This document shows, one piece after another, positions 7,162 to 14,259 of a DNA stretch of 14,474 nt. The position numbers and the translations under genes are program-made. Each line of letters starts with the position of its first letter. The stretch's first letter is position 1. The notes beneath the pieces were generated by a model that was given only the letters and a program-made list of their open reading frames with translations, did no database searches and was not told the origin of the DNA. The DNA is from DASVSE01 sp036399715 (GTDB lineage Bacteria > Bacteroidota > Rhodothermia > Rhodothermales > Rubricoccaceae). The stretch spans positions 1 through 14,474 of the forward strand of contig DASWMO010000098.1 of assembly GCA_036399715.1 (NCBI GenBank), given 5' to 3'.

Positions 7162-7169
7162 GAAAGGTA
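7162..7169 (-). promoter_or_regulatory. Candidate -7 box for the PspA-module operon
   Basis: Minus-strand TACCTTTC matches TAnnTTTG in seven of eight positions (N counted as match) and lies 25 nt before the PspA ATG and 45 nt after the stop of the nucleoside phosphorylase gene. No TTTG -33 element at the usual spacing is seen. Confidence 0.45.
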
Positions 7170-7213
7170 CGGGGTGGGCGGGCCCGTCGGGGCGTCCGGC
7201 TTTTCCGGGCGTG

Positions 7214-8548
<1,335 letters not shown>

Positions 8549-8566
8549 CAGAGACGGTTGGGTGCA

Positions 8567-8596
8567 CAAAGAGAGGAAACCCGCCGGGCGGACAAA
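8567..8596 (-). promoter_or_regulatory. Promoter of the nucleoside phosphorylase gene
   Basis: On the minus strand, TTTG (8593-8596) and TCTCTTTG (8567-8574) are separated by 18 nt. This closely matches the Bacteroidota sigma-A pattern TTTG-N17-19-TAnnTTTG. The -7 box ends 18 nt before the ATG at 8548. It overlaps the hairpin that follows the SDR gene. It is the best promoter match in the window. Confidence 0.6.
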
Positions 8597-8607
8597 GGTG
8601 CCCGGCG
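8582..8607 (-). terminator. Hairpin after the SDR gene, overlapping the next promoter
   Basis: Perfect 8-bp arms, CGCCGGGC and GCCCGGCG on either strand, around a 10-nt loop. On the minus strand it starts 6 nt after the SDR stop codon and is followed by the pyrimidine-rich GGTTTCCTCTCTTTG. It fits an intrinsic terminator for the SDR gene. Its loop holds the -33 TTTG of the phosphorylase promoter, so it could instead or also be an operator. Confidence 0.55.
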
Positions 8608-8613
8608 CGGCGG

Positions 8614-9384
8614 CTACGGCATCGTCAGCCCGCCGTCAACGGCGAGGCACTGGCCAGTGACGGCGGCCGAGAGCGGGCTCGCGAAAAAGAGGACGGCGTC
8701 GGCGAACTGCTCTGGCGTGACCGTCCGCCGCAGCGGCGTCGCCCCGGCGATGTAGGCGAATACCTCGGGCGTGGTCACCGCACTCGCGTCGGTCTGTTCG
8801 AGAAGCCCGCCAGCGACAAGGTTTACGCGGACGTTGTGCGGACCAAGCTCCGCGGCGAGTGTGCGGGTCAGCCCGACGAGCCCGGCCTTGGCGGCCGTGT
8901 AGTCGTGGTACGTCACGACGGGATTGTAGACGAGGTTGGTGCCGATGGTGACGATCGCCCCGCCGCCCTGCGCCTTGAAGGTGGGCAGTAAAGCCTGCGC
9001 GAGGTTCAGCGCACCGCCGACGGCGCCCTCGTACTGTCGCCGGAAGTCGTCCCACCGGACGGTCTCGACGCTCACGTAGTCGGCCGCGGGGTCGAAAGCA
9101 TAGCTCGGGAGCGCGTTTGAGACGGCGACGTCCACGCGACCGTAGCGTGCGACGACGGCCTCGACCATCGCTCCGACGGCGTCCCGGTCGGTCACGTCCG
9201 CCTGGTGGGCGAAAGCGCGCCCGCCGGCTGCCTCGATCTCGGCCACGACGGCCGCGGCCTTGTCGGCACTGTGGAGAAAGTTGACGCAGACGGCGGCGCC
9301 CTCGCGGGCGAGGCGCCGCGCGATGGCGGCGCCGGCGCCGCGGCTGGCGCCCGTCACGAGGGCGACGTGGGAGTCGAGAAGCAT
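8614..9384 (-). CDS. SDR-family oxidoreductase (FabG-like)
   Basis: 256-aa classical short-chain dehydrogenase/reductase, cytoplasmic, probably NADP(H)-dependent. The dinucleotide motif TGASRGAG is at 11-18, with basic Arg15. ADVTDRD is at 62-68, and the structural motif is VSNAL (88-92) in place of the usual NNAG. The catalytic YTAAK gives Tyr162 and Lys166. The catalytic serine normally 13 residues before the tyrosine is replaced by Thr149 in IVTIGTN. Typical annotation is 3-oxoacyl-ACP reductase, but the substrate is not predictable. The start at 9384 gives the full N-terminal beta strand. It diverges from the MDR gene at 9474. Confidence 0.88.
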   Translation of the reverse strand: MLLDSHVALVTGASRGAGAAIARRLAREGAAVCVNFLHSADKAAAVVAEIEAAGGRAFAHQADVTDRDAVGAMVEAVVARYGRVDVAVSNALPSYAFDPAADYVSVETVRWDDFRRQYEGAVGGALNLAQALLPTFKAQGGGAIVTIGTNLVYNPVVTYHDYTAAKAGLVGLTRTLAAELGPHNVRVNLVAGGLLEQTDASAVTTPEVFAYIAGATPLRRTVTPEQFADAVLFFASPLSAAVTGQCLAVDGGLTMP

Positions 9385-9406
9385 GCGGGTAGAGGTCGTG
9401 GGCGGC

Positions 9407-9414
9407 TGAACCTA
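9407..9414 (-). promoter_or_regulatory. Candidate -7 box for the SDR gene
   Basis: Minus-strand TAGGTTCA resembles TAnnTTTG and lies 22 nt before the SDR ATG, within the 89-bp divergent intergenic region. No -33 element is apparent. Confidence 0.35.
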
Positions 9415-9441
9415 CGGCGCGTCCATGCGGCGCCCGCGACG

Positions 9442-9449
9442 TACGTTGG
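9442..9449 (+). promoter_or_regulatory. Candidate -7 box for the MDR gene
   Basis: TACGTTGG resembles TAnnTTTG and lies 24 nt before the ATG at 9474. It is separated by only 27 bp from the opposing box of the SDR gene, so the two promoters are back to back. Confidence 0.35.
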
Positions 9450-9473
9450 ACCTGCTCACGCTCCCGCACCGCG

Positions 9474-10505
9474 ATGCGCCAGGTCTGGATTCCCCGCACG
9501 GGCGGCCCCGACGTTCTCACGGTCCGCGAGGCGCCCGACCCGGTCGCCGGGCCGGGCGAGGTGCTCGTCGCCGTCGAGGCGTCCGGCGTCAACTTTGCCG
9601 ACGTGCTCGCGCGGCAGGGCCTCTATCCCGACGCGCCACCGCTTCCGGCCGTCGTCGGGTACGAGGTCGGCGGAACGGTCGCGGCCGTCGGGCCGGGTGT
9701 GACGCGCGTCGCCGTGGGCGACCCGGTTCTCGCGATGACGCGCTTCGGTGGCTACGCGTCGCACGTCGTCGTGCCCGAGCACGCCGTCACGCTCCGCCCC
9801 GAGGGCATGAGCGCCGAGACGGGCGCGGCGATCCCGGTGAACTATCTCACGGCGTTCCAGATGATGGTCGTGATGGGCAGCGTCCGGCCCGCCGAGGACC
9901 TGGGCTACCGGATGCGCGTCCTCGTCCACGGAGCCTCCGGCGGCGTTGGGACGGCCTGCGCGGACCTCGGGCGGGTCTACGGCGTCGAATTGTTCGGGAC
10001 GGCCTCGCCGGGCAAGCACGACTACGTCCGGGAGCGCGGCTACGACCACGCGATCGACTACCGCGGGCGCGACTTCGTCGCCGAGGTGATGCACCTGACG
10101 GGCGGAAAGGGCGTGGACCTCGTGCTGGATGCGGTCGGGGGGGCGCACTGGGGGCGCAGCCTGGACGTGCTCGCGCCGTCGGGGCGCCTCGTCGCGTATG
10201 GCATCTCGTCGGCCGCGGGCGGCGGGAAGCTCGGGCTCGTGCGTGCCGCTGCGGGGATTCCGTGGGTGCGGTCGAGCCCGCTCGCGCTCATCAATGCCAA
10301 CAAGGGCGTGCTGGGCGTCAATGTGGGCCACCTGTGGGACGTGCCCGAACGTGTCGCGGCGTGGACGGACCGCATTCTGGACCTCTGGCGCGACGGGGCC
10401 GTCCGCCCGCACGTGGACCGCGTCGTGCGGTTCGACGACGCGGCCGAGGCGCACCGGCACCTAGAGGAGCGGCGCAACGTCGGCAAGGTGCTGCTGCGGC
10501 CGTAG
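9474..10505 (+). CDS. Zinc-independent MDR oxidoreductase (quinone oxidoreductase / VAT-1-like)
   Basis: 343-aa medium-chain dehydrogenase/reductase of the quinone-oxidoreductase branch. The N-terminal GroES-like domain carries the branch motif SGVNFADVLARQGLYP (37-52), with Asn40 where zinc-dependent alcohol dehydrogenases have the catalytic Cys ligand, and VVGYEVGGTV (60-69). The nucleotide-binding motif VHGASGGVGTA is at 151-161, followed by a Rossmann domain (DLVLDAVGG). It is likely an NADPH-dependent quinone, enal or enone reductase, cytoplasmic; the substrate is not determined. It diverges from an SDR gene and converges on the bL31 gene across a strong hairpin. Confidence 0.9.
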   Translation: MRQVWIPRTGGPDVLTVREAPDPVAGPGEVLVAVEASGVNFADVLARQGLYPDAPPLPAVVGYEVGGTVAAVGPGVTRVAVGDPVLAMTRFGGYASHVVVPEHAVTLRPEGMSAETGAAIPVNYLTAFQMMVVMGSVRPAEDLGYRMRVLVHGASGGVGTACADLGRVYGVELFGTASPGKHDYVRERGYDHAIDYRGRDFVAEVMHLTGGKGVDLVLDAVGGAHWGRSLDVLAPSGRLVAYGISSAAGGGKLGLVRAAAGIPWVRSSPLALINANKGVLGVNVGHLWDVPERVAAWTDRILDLWRDGAVRPHVDRVVRFDDAAEAHRHLEERRNVGKVLLRP

Positions 10506-10516
10506 GGGGTAACAGC

Positions 10517-10550
10517 CACGAGGCGGCCCGCCAGAGCGGACCGCCTCGTG
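10517..10550. terminator. Bidirectional terminator hairpin between MDR and bL31 genes
   Basis: A 34-nt inverted repeat with 15-nt arms and a 4-nt loop (CAGA on plus) starts 12 nt after the MDR stop and 20 nt from the bL31 stop. Fourteen of fifteen arm positions are complementary. The remaining one is C/A in the plus-strand RNA but a G-U wobble in the minus-strand RNA, so the hairpin is fully paired only in the bL31 transcript. Neither side has a U tract. Confidence 0.7.
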
Positions 10551-10569
10551 CAGTCGGGAACGGGGAGGC

Positions 10570-10881
10570 CTACGCCTCGGCCGTCTCGGAGGTCTCCGCC
10601 TCGGCAGAGGCCGTCGCGGCGGCCGCATCCTCCTCGGCCTGAGCGGCCTCCTCGTTGGCCGTGAGCTGCGTCGCGTGCGTGTTGCCGTAGCGACGGCGGA
10701 AGCGCTCGACGCGGCCGGCGGTGTCGACCATCGTCTTCTTGCCCGTGTAGAACGGGTGGTTGGACGAGTCGATCTCGGCGGCGTACGTGTCGGCCGTCAT
10801 CGTCGAGCGCGTCGTGTACTCGGTCCCGTCGGCGAGGCGGACGGTGACGGGCGTGTAGTCGGGGTGGAGGTCGGTCTTCAT
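10570..10881 (-). CDS. rpmE2: Ribosomal protein bL31 type B, with acidic C-terminal tail
   Basis: 103-aa large-subunit ribosomal protein. The start MKTDLHPDYTPV, EIDSSNHPFYTGKK (36-49) and GRVERFRRRYG (56-66) are typical of bL31. The Cys pairs of the zinc-binding form are absent, so this is the C-minus, type B form. In gamma-proteobacteria such paralogues are zinc-starvation copies, while in Bacteroidota the type B form is often the only one. Residues from about 70 to 103 form an Ala/Glu/Thr-rich acidic tail beyond the usual core of about 80-85 aa. It diverges from the zinc-ribbon gene, with 168 bp between them. Confidence 0.95.
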   Translation of the reverse strand: MKTDLHPDYTPVTVRLADGTEYTTRSTMTADTYAAEIDSSNHPFYTGKKTMVDTAGRVERFRRRYGNTHATQLTANEEAAQAEEDAAAATASAEAETSETAEA

Positions 10882-10930
10882 CGGTCCGGAGTCGGAGGGG
10901 CGCCGCTGAGGGGCGCGGAACAGGCGGCCC

Positions 10931-10961
10931 GGAAGGTAGAGCGCTGCGTCGGGGCGTCCAA
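10931..10961 (-). promoter_or_regulatory. Candidate promoter of the bL31 gene
   Basis: On the minus strand, TTG (10959-10961) and TACCTTCC (10931-10938) are 20 nt apart, near the Bacteroidota TTTG/TAnnTTTG layout. The -7 box lies 49 nt before the ATG, giving a longer leader than other genes here. No Zur-like dyad was seen. Confidence 0.35.
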
Positions 10962-11049
10962 CGCATGCGCCCGGTGTTCCTTCCGTCTTCGCGGTCCGAA
11001 GGCGGACACGCCGCTCAGGTCGAACCTCCCCTGCCGACGACCGTATGGG

Positions 11050-11304
11050 ATGTCTACCGCCTCAATGCCCGTGAAGATCGCCTGCCCGAAATGCACGTGG
11101 GAGCCGACCGCCTCGGACGAGTGGGCGTGCTCGTGCGGCCACGTCTGGAACACGTTCGACACCGCCGGGCAGTGCCCCGCGTGCCGCCACGTCTGGCGCG
11201 AGACGGTCTGCCTCGCGTGCAAGCGGTGGAGCAAGCATCACGACTGGTACCACGACCTCCCGCCCGTGGACGCGCTTCTCGAAGAAGCCCGCGAGACGGC
11301 GTGA
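11050..11304 (+). CDS. Small eight-cysteine zinc-ribbon protein
   Basis: 84-aa protein with four close cysteine pairs: CPKC (12-15), CSC (27-29), CPAC (42-45) and CLAC (54-57). That is enough for two structural zinc sites. Trp and His residues recur (WEP, GHVWNTF, RHVW, KRWSKHHDWYHDL). Small proteins of this general pattern, of unknown function, occur in Bacteroidota as far as I know. It is too short for an enzyme and is more likely a binding or assembly protein, or an RNA/protein adaptor; that is inference. A second ATG at 11065 (MPVKIACPKC) is an equally good start and would give 79 aa. It diverges from the bL31 gene and converges on the secreted-protein gene, 28 bp apart. Confidence 0.75.
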   Translation: MSTASMPVKIACPKCTWEPTASDEWACSCGHVWNTFDTAGQCPACRHVWRETVCLACKRWSKHHDWYHDLPPVDALLEEARETA

Positions 11305-11332
11305 CCCTAGACGCCCGCACGACGGCCTGACG

Positions 11333-11860
11333 TTAGCTGCCAACCCGCCGGACACCCGAGGCATGATAGATGATGAAGCCGCTGCCGTCGGGGGCATGCG
11401 GCGCCGACCGCAGGTCCAGCACGTGCCGCCCGCGGCGAAACGGGACCGGGGCGTCGAGGCGGATGCCGATGTGGCTTGGCGTGCCGTACACGTCGAGCGT
11501 CATCGTCTCGTGGTGGTACTCGATGACAATGTGCAGCAGCGCCAGCCCGCACCGGGGCGCGAAGGCGAGCACCGATCCGGGGACATAGACGCGACTGTAC
11601 CCCGGCAGGCGAACGTCAGCGTCGAGTGAGACGGGGTGATCACGTAGTGCCTCGGCGACGGTCGGCAGCGCGCCTTCTGCAATCGACCCGTGCAGAAACT
11701 GCGCCCGGACGTCAAACTCGCGCATCGCGATGAGCGGTCGGGACGAGTCCGCAGAGGTTGGGTCGATAAACGTCAGCTCGAGGACGCCGCCGCACGTTTG
11801 CGCTGAGGCAGCGCTCGATAGCAAGAGCGCGGTGGCAATAAGGACGAAACGTCGGAGCAT
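11333..11860 (-). CDS. Secreted protein of unknown function
   Basis: 175-aa protein I do not recognise. MLRRFVLIATALLLSSAASAQ is a clear Sec signal peptide, with likely cleavage after residue 20. The mature chain of about 155 aa is rich in predicted beta strands and contains two cysteines, Cys23 and Cys104, that could form a disulfide. There is no lipobox, TM segment or known catalytic motif. An in-frame ATG 13 codons upstream (11899) exists, but the start at 11860 puts the signal peptide at the N-terminus and is preceded at 22 nt by CACCTTGG, a -7-like box. It lies downstream of uvrB on the same strand, separated by a hairpin, so it is probably transcribed alone. Confidence 0.7.
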   Translation of the reverse strand: MLRRFVLIATALLLSSAASAQTCGGVLELTFIDPTSADSSRPLIAMREFDVRAQFLHGSIAEGALPTVAEALRDHPVSLDADVRLPGYSRVYVPGSVLAFAPRCGLALLHIVIEYHHETMTLDVYGTPSHIGIRLDAPVPFRRGRHVLDLRSAPHAPDGSGFIIYHASGVRRVGS

Positions 11861-11882
11861 GGCCACGAAGGTGGGTTCGCAG

Positions 11883-11890
11883 CCAAGGTG
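11883..11890 (-). promoter_or_regulatory. Candidate -7 box for the secreted-protein gene
   Basis: Minus-strand CACCTTGG is a weak TAnnTTTG-like box 22 nt before the ATG at 11860, downstream of the uvrB hairpin. The call rests mainly on spacing. Confidence 0.25.
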
Positions 11891-11904
11891 CGTCGCCAAG
11901 GCCT

Positions 11905-11938
11905 GCCGCCGCCTCCCGCGGTCGGGGGAAGCGGCGGC
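11905..11938 (-). terminator. Hairpin terminator after uvrB
   Basis: Outer arms GCCGCCGC (11905-11912) and GCGGCGGC (11931-11938) are perfectly complementary. An inner CCCG/CGGG stem lies around a CGGT loop. The hairpin begins 10 nt after the uvrB stop on the minus strand. No U tract follows, as with the other hairpins in this window. Confidence 0.55.
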
Positions 11939-11948
11939 TAGGTGATGG

Positions 11949-14033
11949 CTACGCCGCGAGCGTGGCCTCGATCTGGGCGACCGAGTCGCGGAGCTCGGCG
12001 GCGCGCTCGAACTCGAGGTTCGCCGACGCTTCGTCCATCTCGCGCGAGAGCTGCGCGATGAGGTCCCGCTTCTGGTCCGGCGTGAGGTACTTCACGACGG
12101 GGTCCGCGACACGCTTGAGCTGGTCCGGCCCGGCGTAGTACTGGACCTCCTGCTTGGCCTTGCGCTCGTCCTGCGTGTCCTTGTGGTCCGCGATGGCCGT
12201 CCCCATCCGCACCTGCTCCGTAGACTTGATGACGGTCGTCGGGGTGATGCCGTGCTCGATGTTGTACGCCCGCTGGACCTCGCGACGGCGGTCCGTCTCG
12301 TCCATCATGCGCTGCATCGAGTCCGTGATCTTGTCCGCGTAGAGGACCACGAGCGAGTCCGCGTTGCGGGCTGCGCGGCCGGCCGTCTGGATGAGCGAGC
12401 GTTCGGACCGGAGGAAGCCCTCCTTGTCGGCGTCGAGGATCGCGACAAGGTTGACCTCGGGGAGGTCGAGGCCCTCGCGGAGCAGGTTGATCCCGACGAG
12501 CACGTCGAACGCGCCGAGGCGCAGGTCGCGGAGAATGTCGACCCGCTCGAGCGCGTCGATGTCCGAATGGAGGTAGCGGACGCGGACGCCGAACGAGTCG
12601 AGGTAGTCCGTGAGGTCCTCGGCCATGCGCTTCGTGAGCGTCGTCACGAGGACGCGCCCGCCGCCCTTGACGCGCGTCCGGATCTCGGCGAGGAGGTCGT
12701 CGATCTGGTTGTCGACCGGCCGCACCTCGACGTCGGGGTCCAGAATGCCCGTTGGGCGGATGATCTGCTCCACGACGACGCCGCCCGACTGCTCCAACTC
12801 GTAGTCGGCGGGCGTCGCCGAGACGTAGATCGTGGTGTGCTGGAATTGCTCGAACTCCTCGAACGTGAGCGGCCGGTTGTCCATCGCGGACGGGAGCCGG
12901 AAGCCATGCTCGACGAGGTTGAGCTTGCGCGCGCGGTCGCCGTTGTACATCCCGCGCACCTGTGGGACCGTCACGTGGCTCTCGTCGATGGCCATCATCC
13001 AGTCGTTGCCGTATTCCTGCTGGAAGTAGTCGAGGAGGCAGTGCGGGCGGGTGCCGGGCTCGCGGCCGTCCATGTGGCGACTGTAGTTCTCGATGCCCGA
13101 GCAGTAGCCGACCTCCTTGATCATCTCGATGTCGAAGAGCGTCCGCTGCTCCAGCCGCTGCGCGGCGACGAGGTTGCCCTCGTTGCGGAGGATCGCGAGG
13201 CGCCACCGGAGTTCCTCCTGGATGCCTTCGAGCGCGCGGTCGAGTTGGTCTTTGGGCGTCACGAAGTGCTTGGCCGGGTAGATCGTGACGCCGTCGGCCT
13301 CGCGGTTGAACTCCTTGCCCGAGATCGGGTCGATGCGGGCGATCTTTTCGATCTCGTCGCCCCAGAAGCTGATCCGGTAGGCCTGGTCCTCGAAGTAGGC
13401 CGGGAAGACCTCGACGGTGTCGCCGCGGACGCGGAACGTGCCGGGCGCGAAGTCGACGTCGTTGCGGGTGTAGAACACGTCGACGAGGCGGCGGAGCAGG
13501 TCGTCGCGGTCGGTCGTCTCGCCGGGGCGGATCTGGACGATGCGGGCCTTGTACTCCTCGGGGTTGCCGAGCCCGTAGATGCACGAGACCGAGGCGACGA
13601 TGATGACATCGCGGCGGCCCGAGACGAGGGCCGACGTCGCACGCAGGCGCAGGCGGTCGATCTCCTCGTTGATCGCCATGTCCTTCTCGATGTACGTATC
13701 CGACGAGACGATGTAGGCTTCGGGCTGGTAGTAGTCGTAGTACGAGATAAAGAACTCGACGGCGTTGTTCGGGAAGAACTGCCGGAGCTCGGCGTAGAGC
13801 TGTGCCGCGAGCGTCTTGTTGTGCGAGAACACGAGCGTCGGCTTGCCCGTGTTGCGGATGACGTTGGCAATGGAGAACGTCTTTCCCGTGCCCGTCGCGC
13901 CGAGCAGCGTCTGCGCCGGGTCGCCGCGGAAGATGCCTTCGGTGAGCTCCTCGATGGCGCGCGGCTGGTCGCCCATCGGGCGGAACGGCGTGTCGAGCGA
14001 GAATGGCGAATTGATCCGGGTGATGTTGGCCAT
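11949..14033 (-). CDS. uvrB: UvrABC system protein B (excinuclease subunit)
   Basis: 694-aa DNA damage-recognition helicase-like subunit of nucleotide excision repair. It works with UvrA and UvrC in the cytoplasm. Walker A GATGTGKT is at 45-52, the damage-inserting beta-hairpin YYDYYQPEAY at 98-107, DESH at 350-353, and YVSATP at 403-408. LVGINLLREGLDLPEV lies at 512-527, QTAGRAARN at 549-557, and the UVR domain that contacts UvrC at about 657-690. Full family length with no missing motif. The frame is open far upstream to the window end, but MANITRINSPFSLDTPF at 14033 is the canonical UvrB N-terminus; the upstream translation is Arg-rich and overlaps the opposing gene. It diverges from the EVE-domain gene. 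Confidence 0.98.
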   Translation of the reverse strand: MANITRINSPFSLDTPFRPMGDQPRAIEELTEGIFRGDPAQTLLGATGTGKTFSIANVIRNTGKPTLVFSHNKTLAAQLYAELRQFFPNNAVEFFISYYDYYQPEAYIVSSDTYIEKDMAINEEIDRLRLRATSALVSGRRDVIIVASVSCIYGLGNPEEYKARIVQIRPGETTDRDDLLRRLVDVFYTRNDVDFAPGTFRVRGDTVEVFPAYFEDQAYRISFWGDEIEKIARIDPISGKEFNREADGVTIYPAKHFVTPKDQLDRALEGIQEELRWRLAILRNEGNLVAAQRLEQRTLFDIEMIKEVGYCSGIENYSRHMDGREPGTRPHCLLDYFQQEYGNDWMMAIDESHVTVPQVRGMYNGDRARKLNLVEHGFRLPSAMDNRPLTFEEFEQFQHTTIYVSATPADYELEQSGGVVVEQIIRPTGILDPDVEVRPVDNQIDDLLAEIRTRVKGGGRVLVTTLTKRMAEDLTDYLDSFGVRVRYLHSDIDALERVDILRDLRLGAFDVLVGINLLREGLDLPEVNLVAILDADKEGFLRSERSLIQTAGRAARNADSLVVLYADKITDSMQRMMDETDRRREVQRAYNIEHGITPTTVIKSTEQVRMGTAIADHKDTQDERKAKQEVQYYAGPDQLKRVADPVVKYLTPDQKRDLIAQLSREMDEASANLEFERAAELRDSVAQIEATLAA

Positions 14034-14057
14034 CGGGGGTCGGGGAAGGGCAGCCGC

Positions 14058-14065
14058 GCAGACTA
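14058..14065 (-). promoter_or_regulatory. Candidate -7 box for uvrB
   Basis: Minus-strand TAGTCTGC, a weak TAnnTTTG-like box, lies 24 nt before the uvrB ATG. A TTG triplet occurs upstream at 14080-14082, but at only 14 nt spacing. Confidence 0.3.
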
Positions 14066-14073
14066 CGAACCGG

Positions 14074-14095
14074 GGCTGACAACCCTCCGTCAGCC
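14074..14095. promoter_or_regulatory. Inverted repeat in the divergent uvrB control region
   Basis: GGCTGAC and GTCAGCC are perfect 7-bp arms around an 8-bp spacer. The dyad lies between the candidate -7 boxes of uvrB and of the plus-strand unit, where a repressor could block both. It reads CTGAC-N8-GTCAG, similar in shape but not identical to the E. coli LexA box. Confidence 0.4.
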
Positions 14096-14103
14096 GGGGC
14101 GTG

Positions 14104-14111
14104 TAAGTTGC
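14104..14111 (+). promoter_or_regulatory. Candidate -7 box for the plus-strand EVE unit
   Basis: TAAGTTGC resembles TAnnTTTG. It lies 22 nt before a GTG at 14134 and 144 nt before the EVE ATG at 14256. Confidence 0.35.
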
Positions 14112-14133
14112 TCGCCACGCTCTCGTTCCCGCC

Positions 14134-14259
14134 GTGACGCCTCCGGAATCCTCCCCGCCCGACCTCCGGCCGCGCCGCACCAGACCACGCAGCGGCCTGC
14201 TCCGCGCTGTCGCGTCCGGCACGTGTGGGGTCGCCGGGGCGCGGCGAGACGCCCAATGA
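14134..14259 (+). CDS. Possible 41-aa leader ORF overlapping the EVE gene start
   Basis: GTG-initiated frame of 41 codons whose TGA stop overlaps the ATG of the EVE-domain gene (ATGA). The product is Arg/Pro-rich with no recognisable motif. It is listed only because the GTG sits at the usual 22-nt distance from a -7-like box and the stop/start overlap would allow translational coupling. High G+C makes such frames common, so it may be chance. Confidence 0.2.
   Translation: MTPPESSPPDLRPRRTRPRSGLLRAVASGTCGVAGARRDAQ

Noticed and set aside
10882..11049. Zur box between rpmE2 and the zinc-ribbon gene
   Set aside because: No AT-rich dyad of the Zur type is visible in this GC-rich stretch.
11938..14256. 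Minus-strand open frame of 772 codons overlapping uvrB
   Set aside because: Same strand as uvrB but out of frame; the translation is Arg/Pro/Gly-rich without motifs, while the uvrB frame has every family motif.
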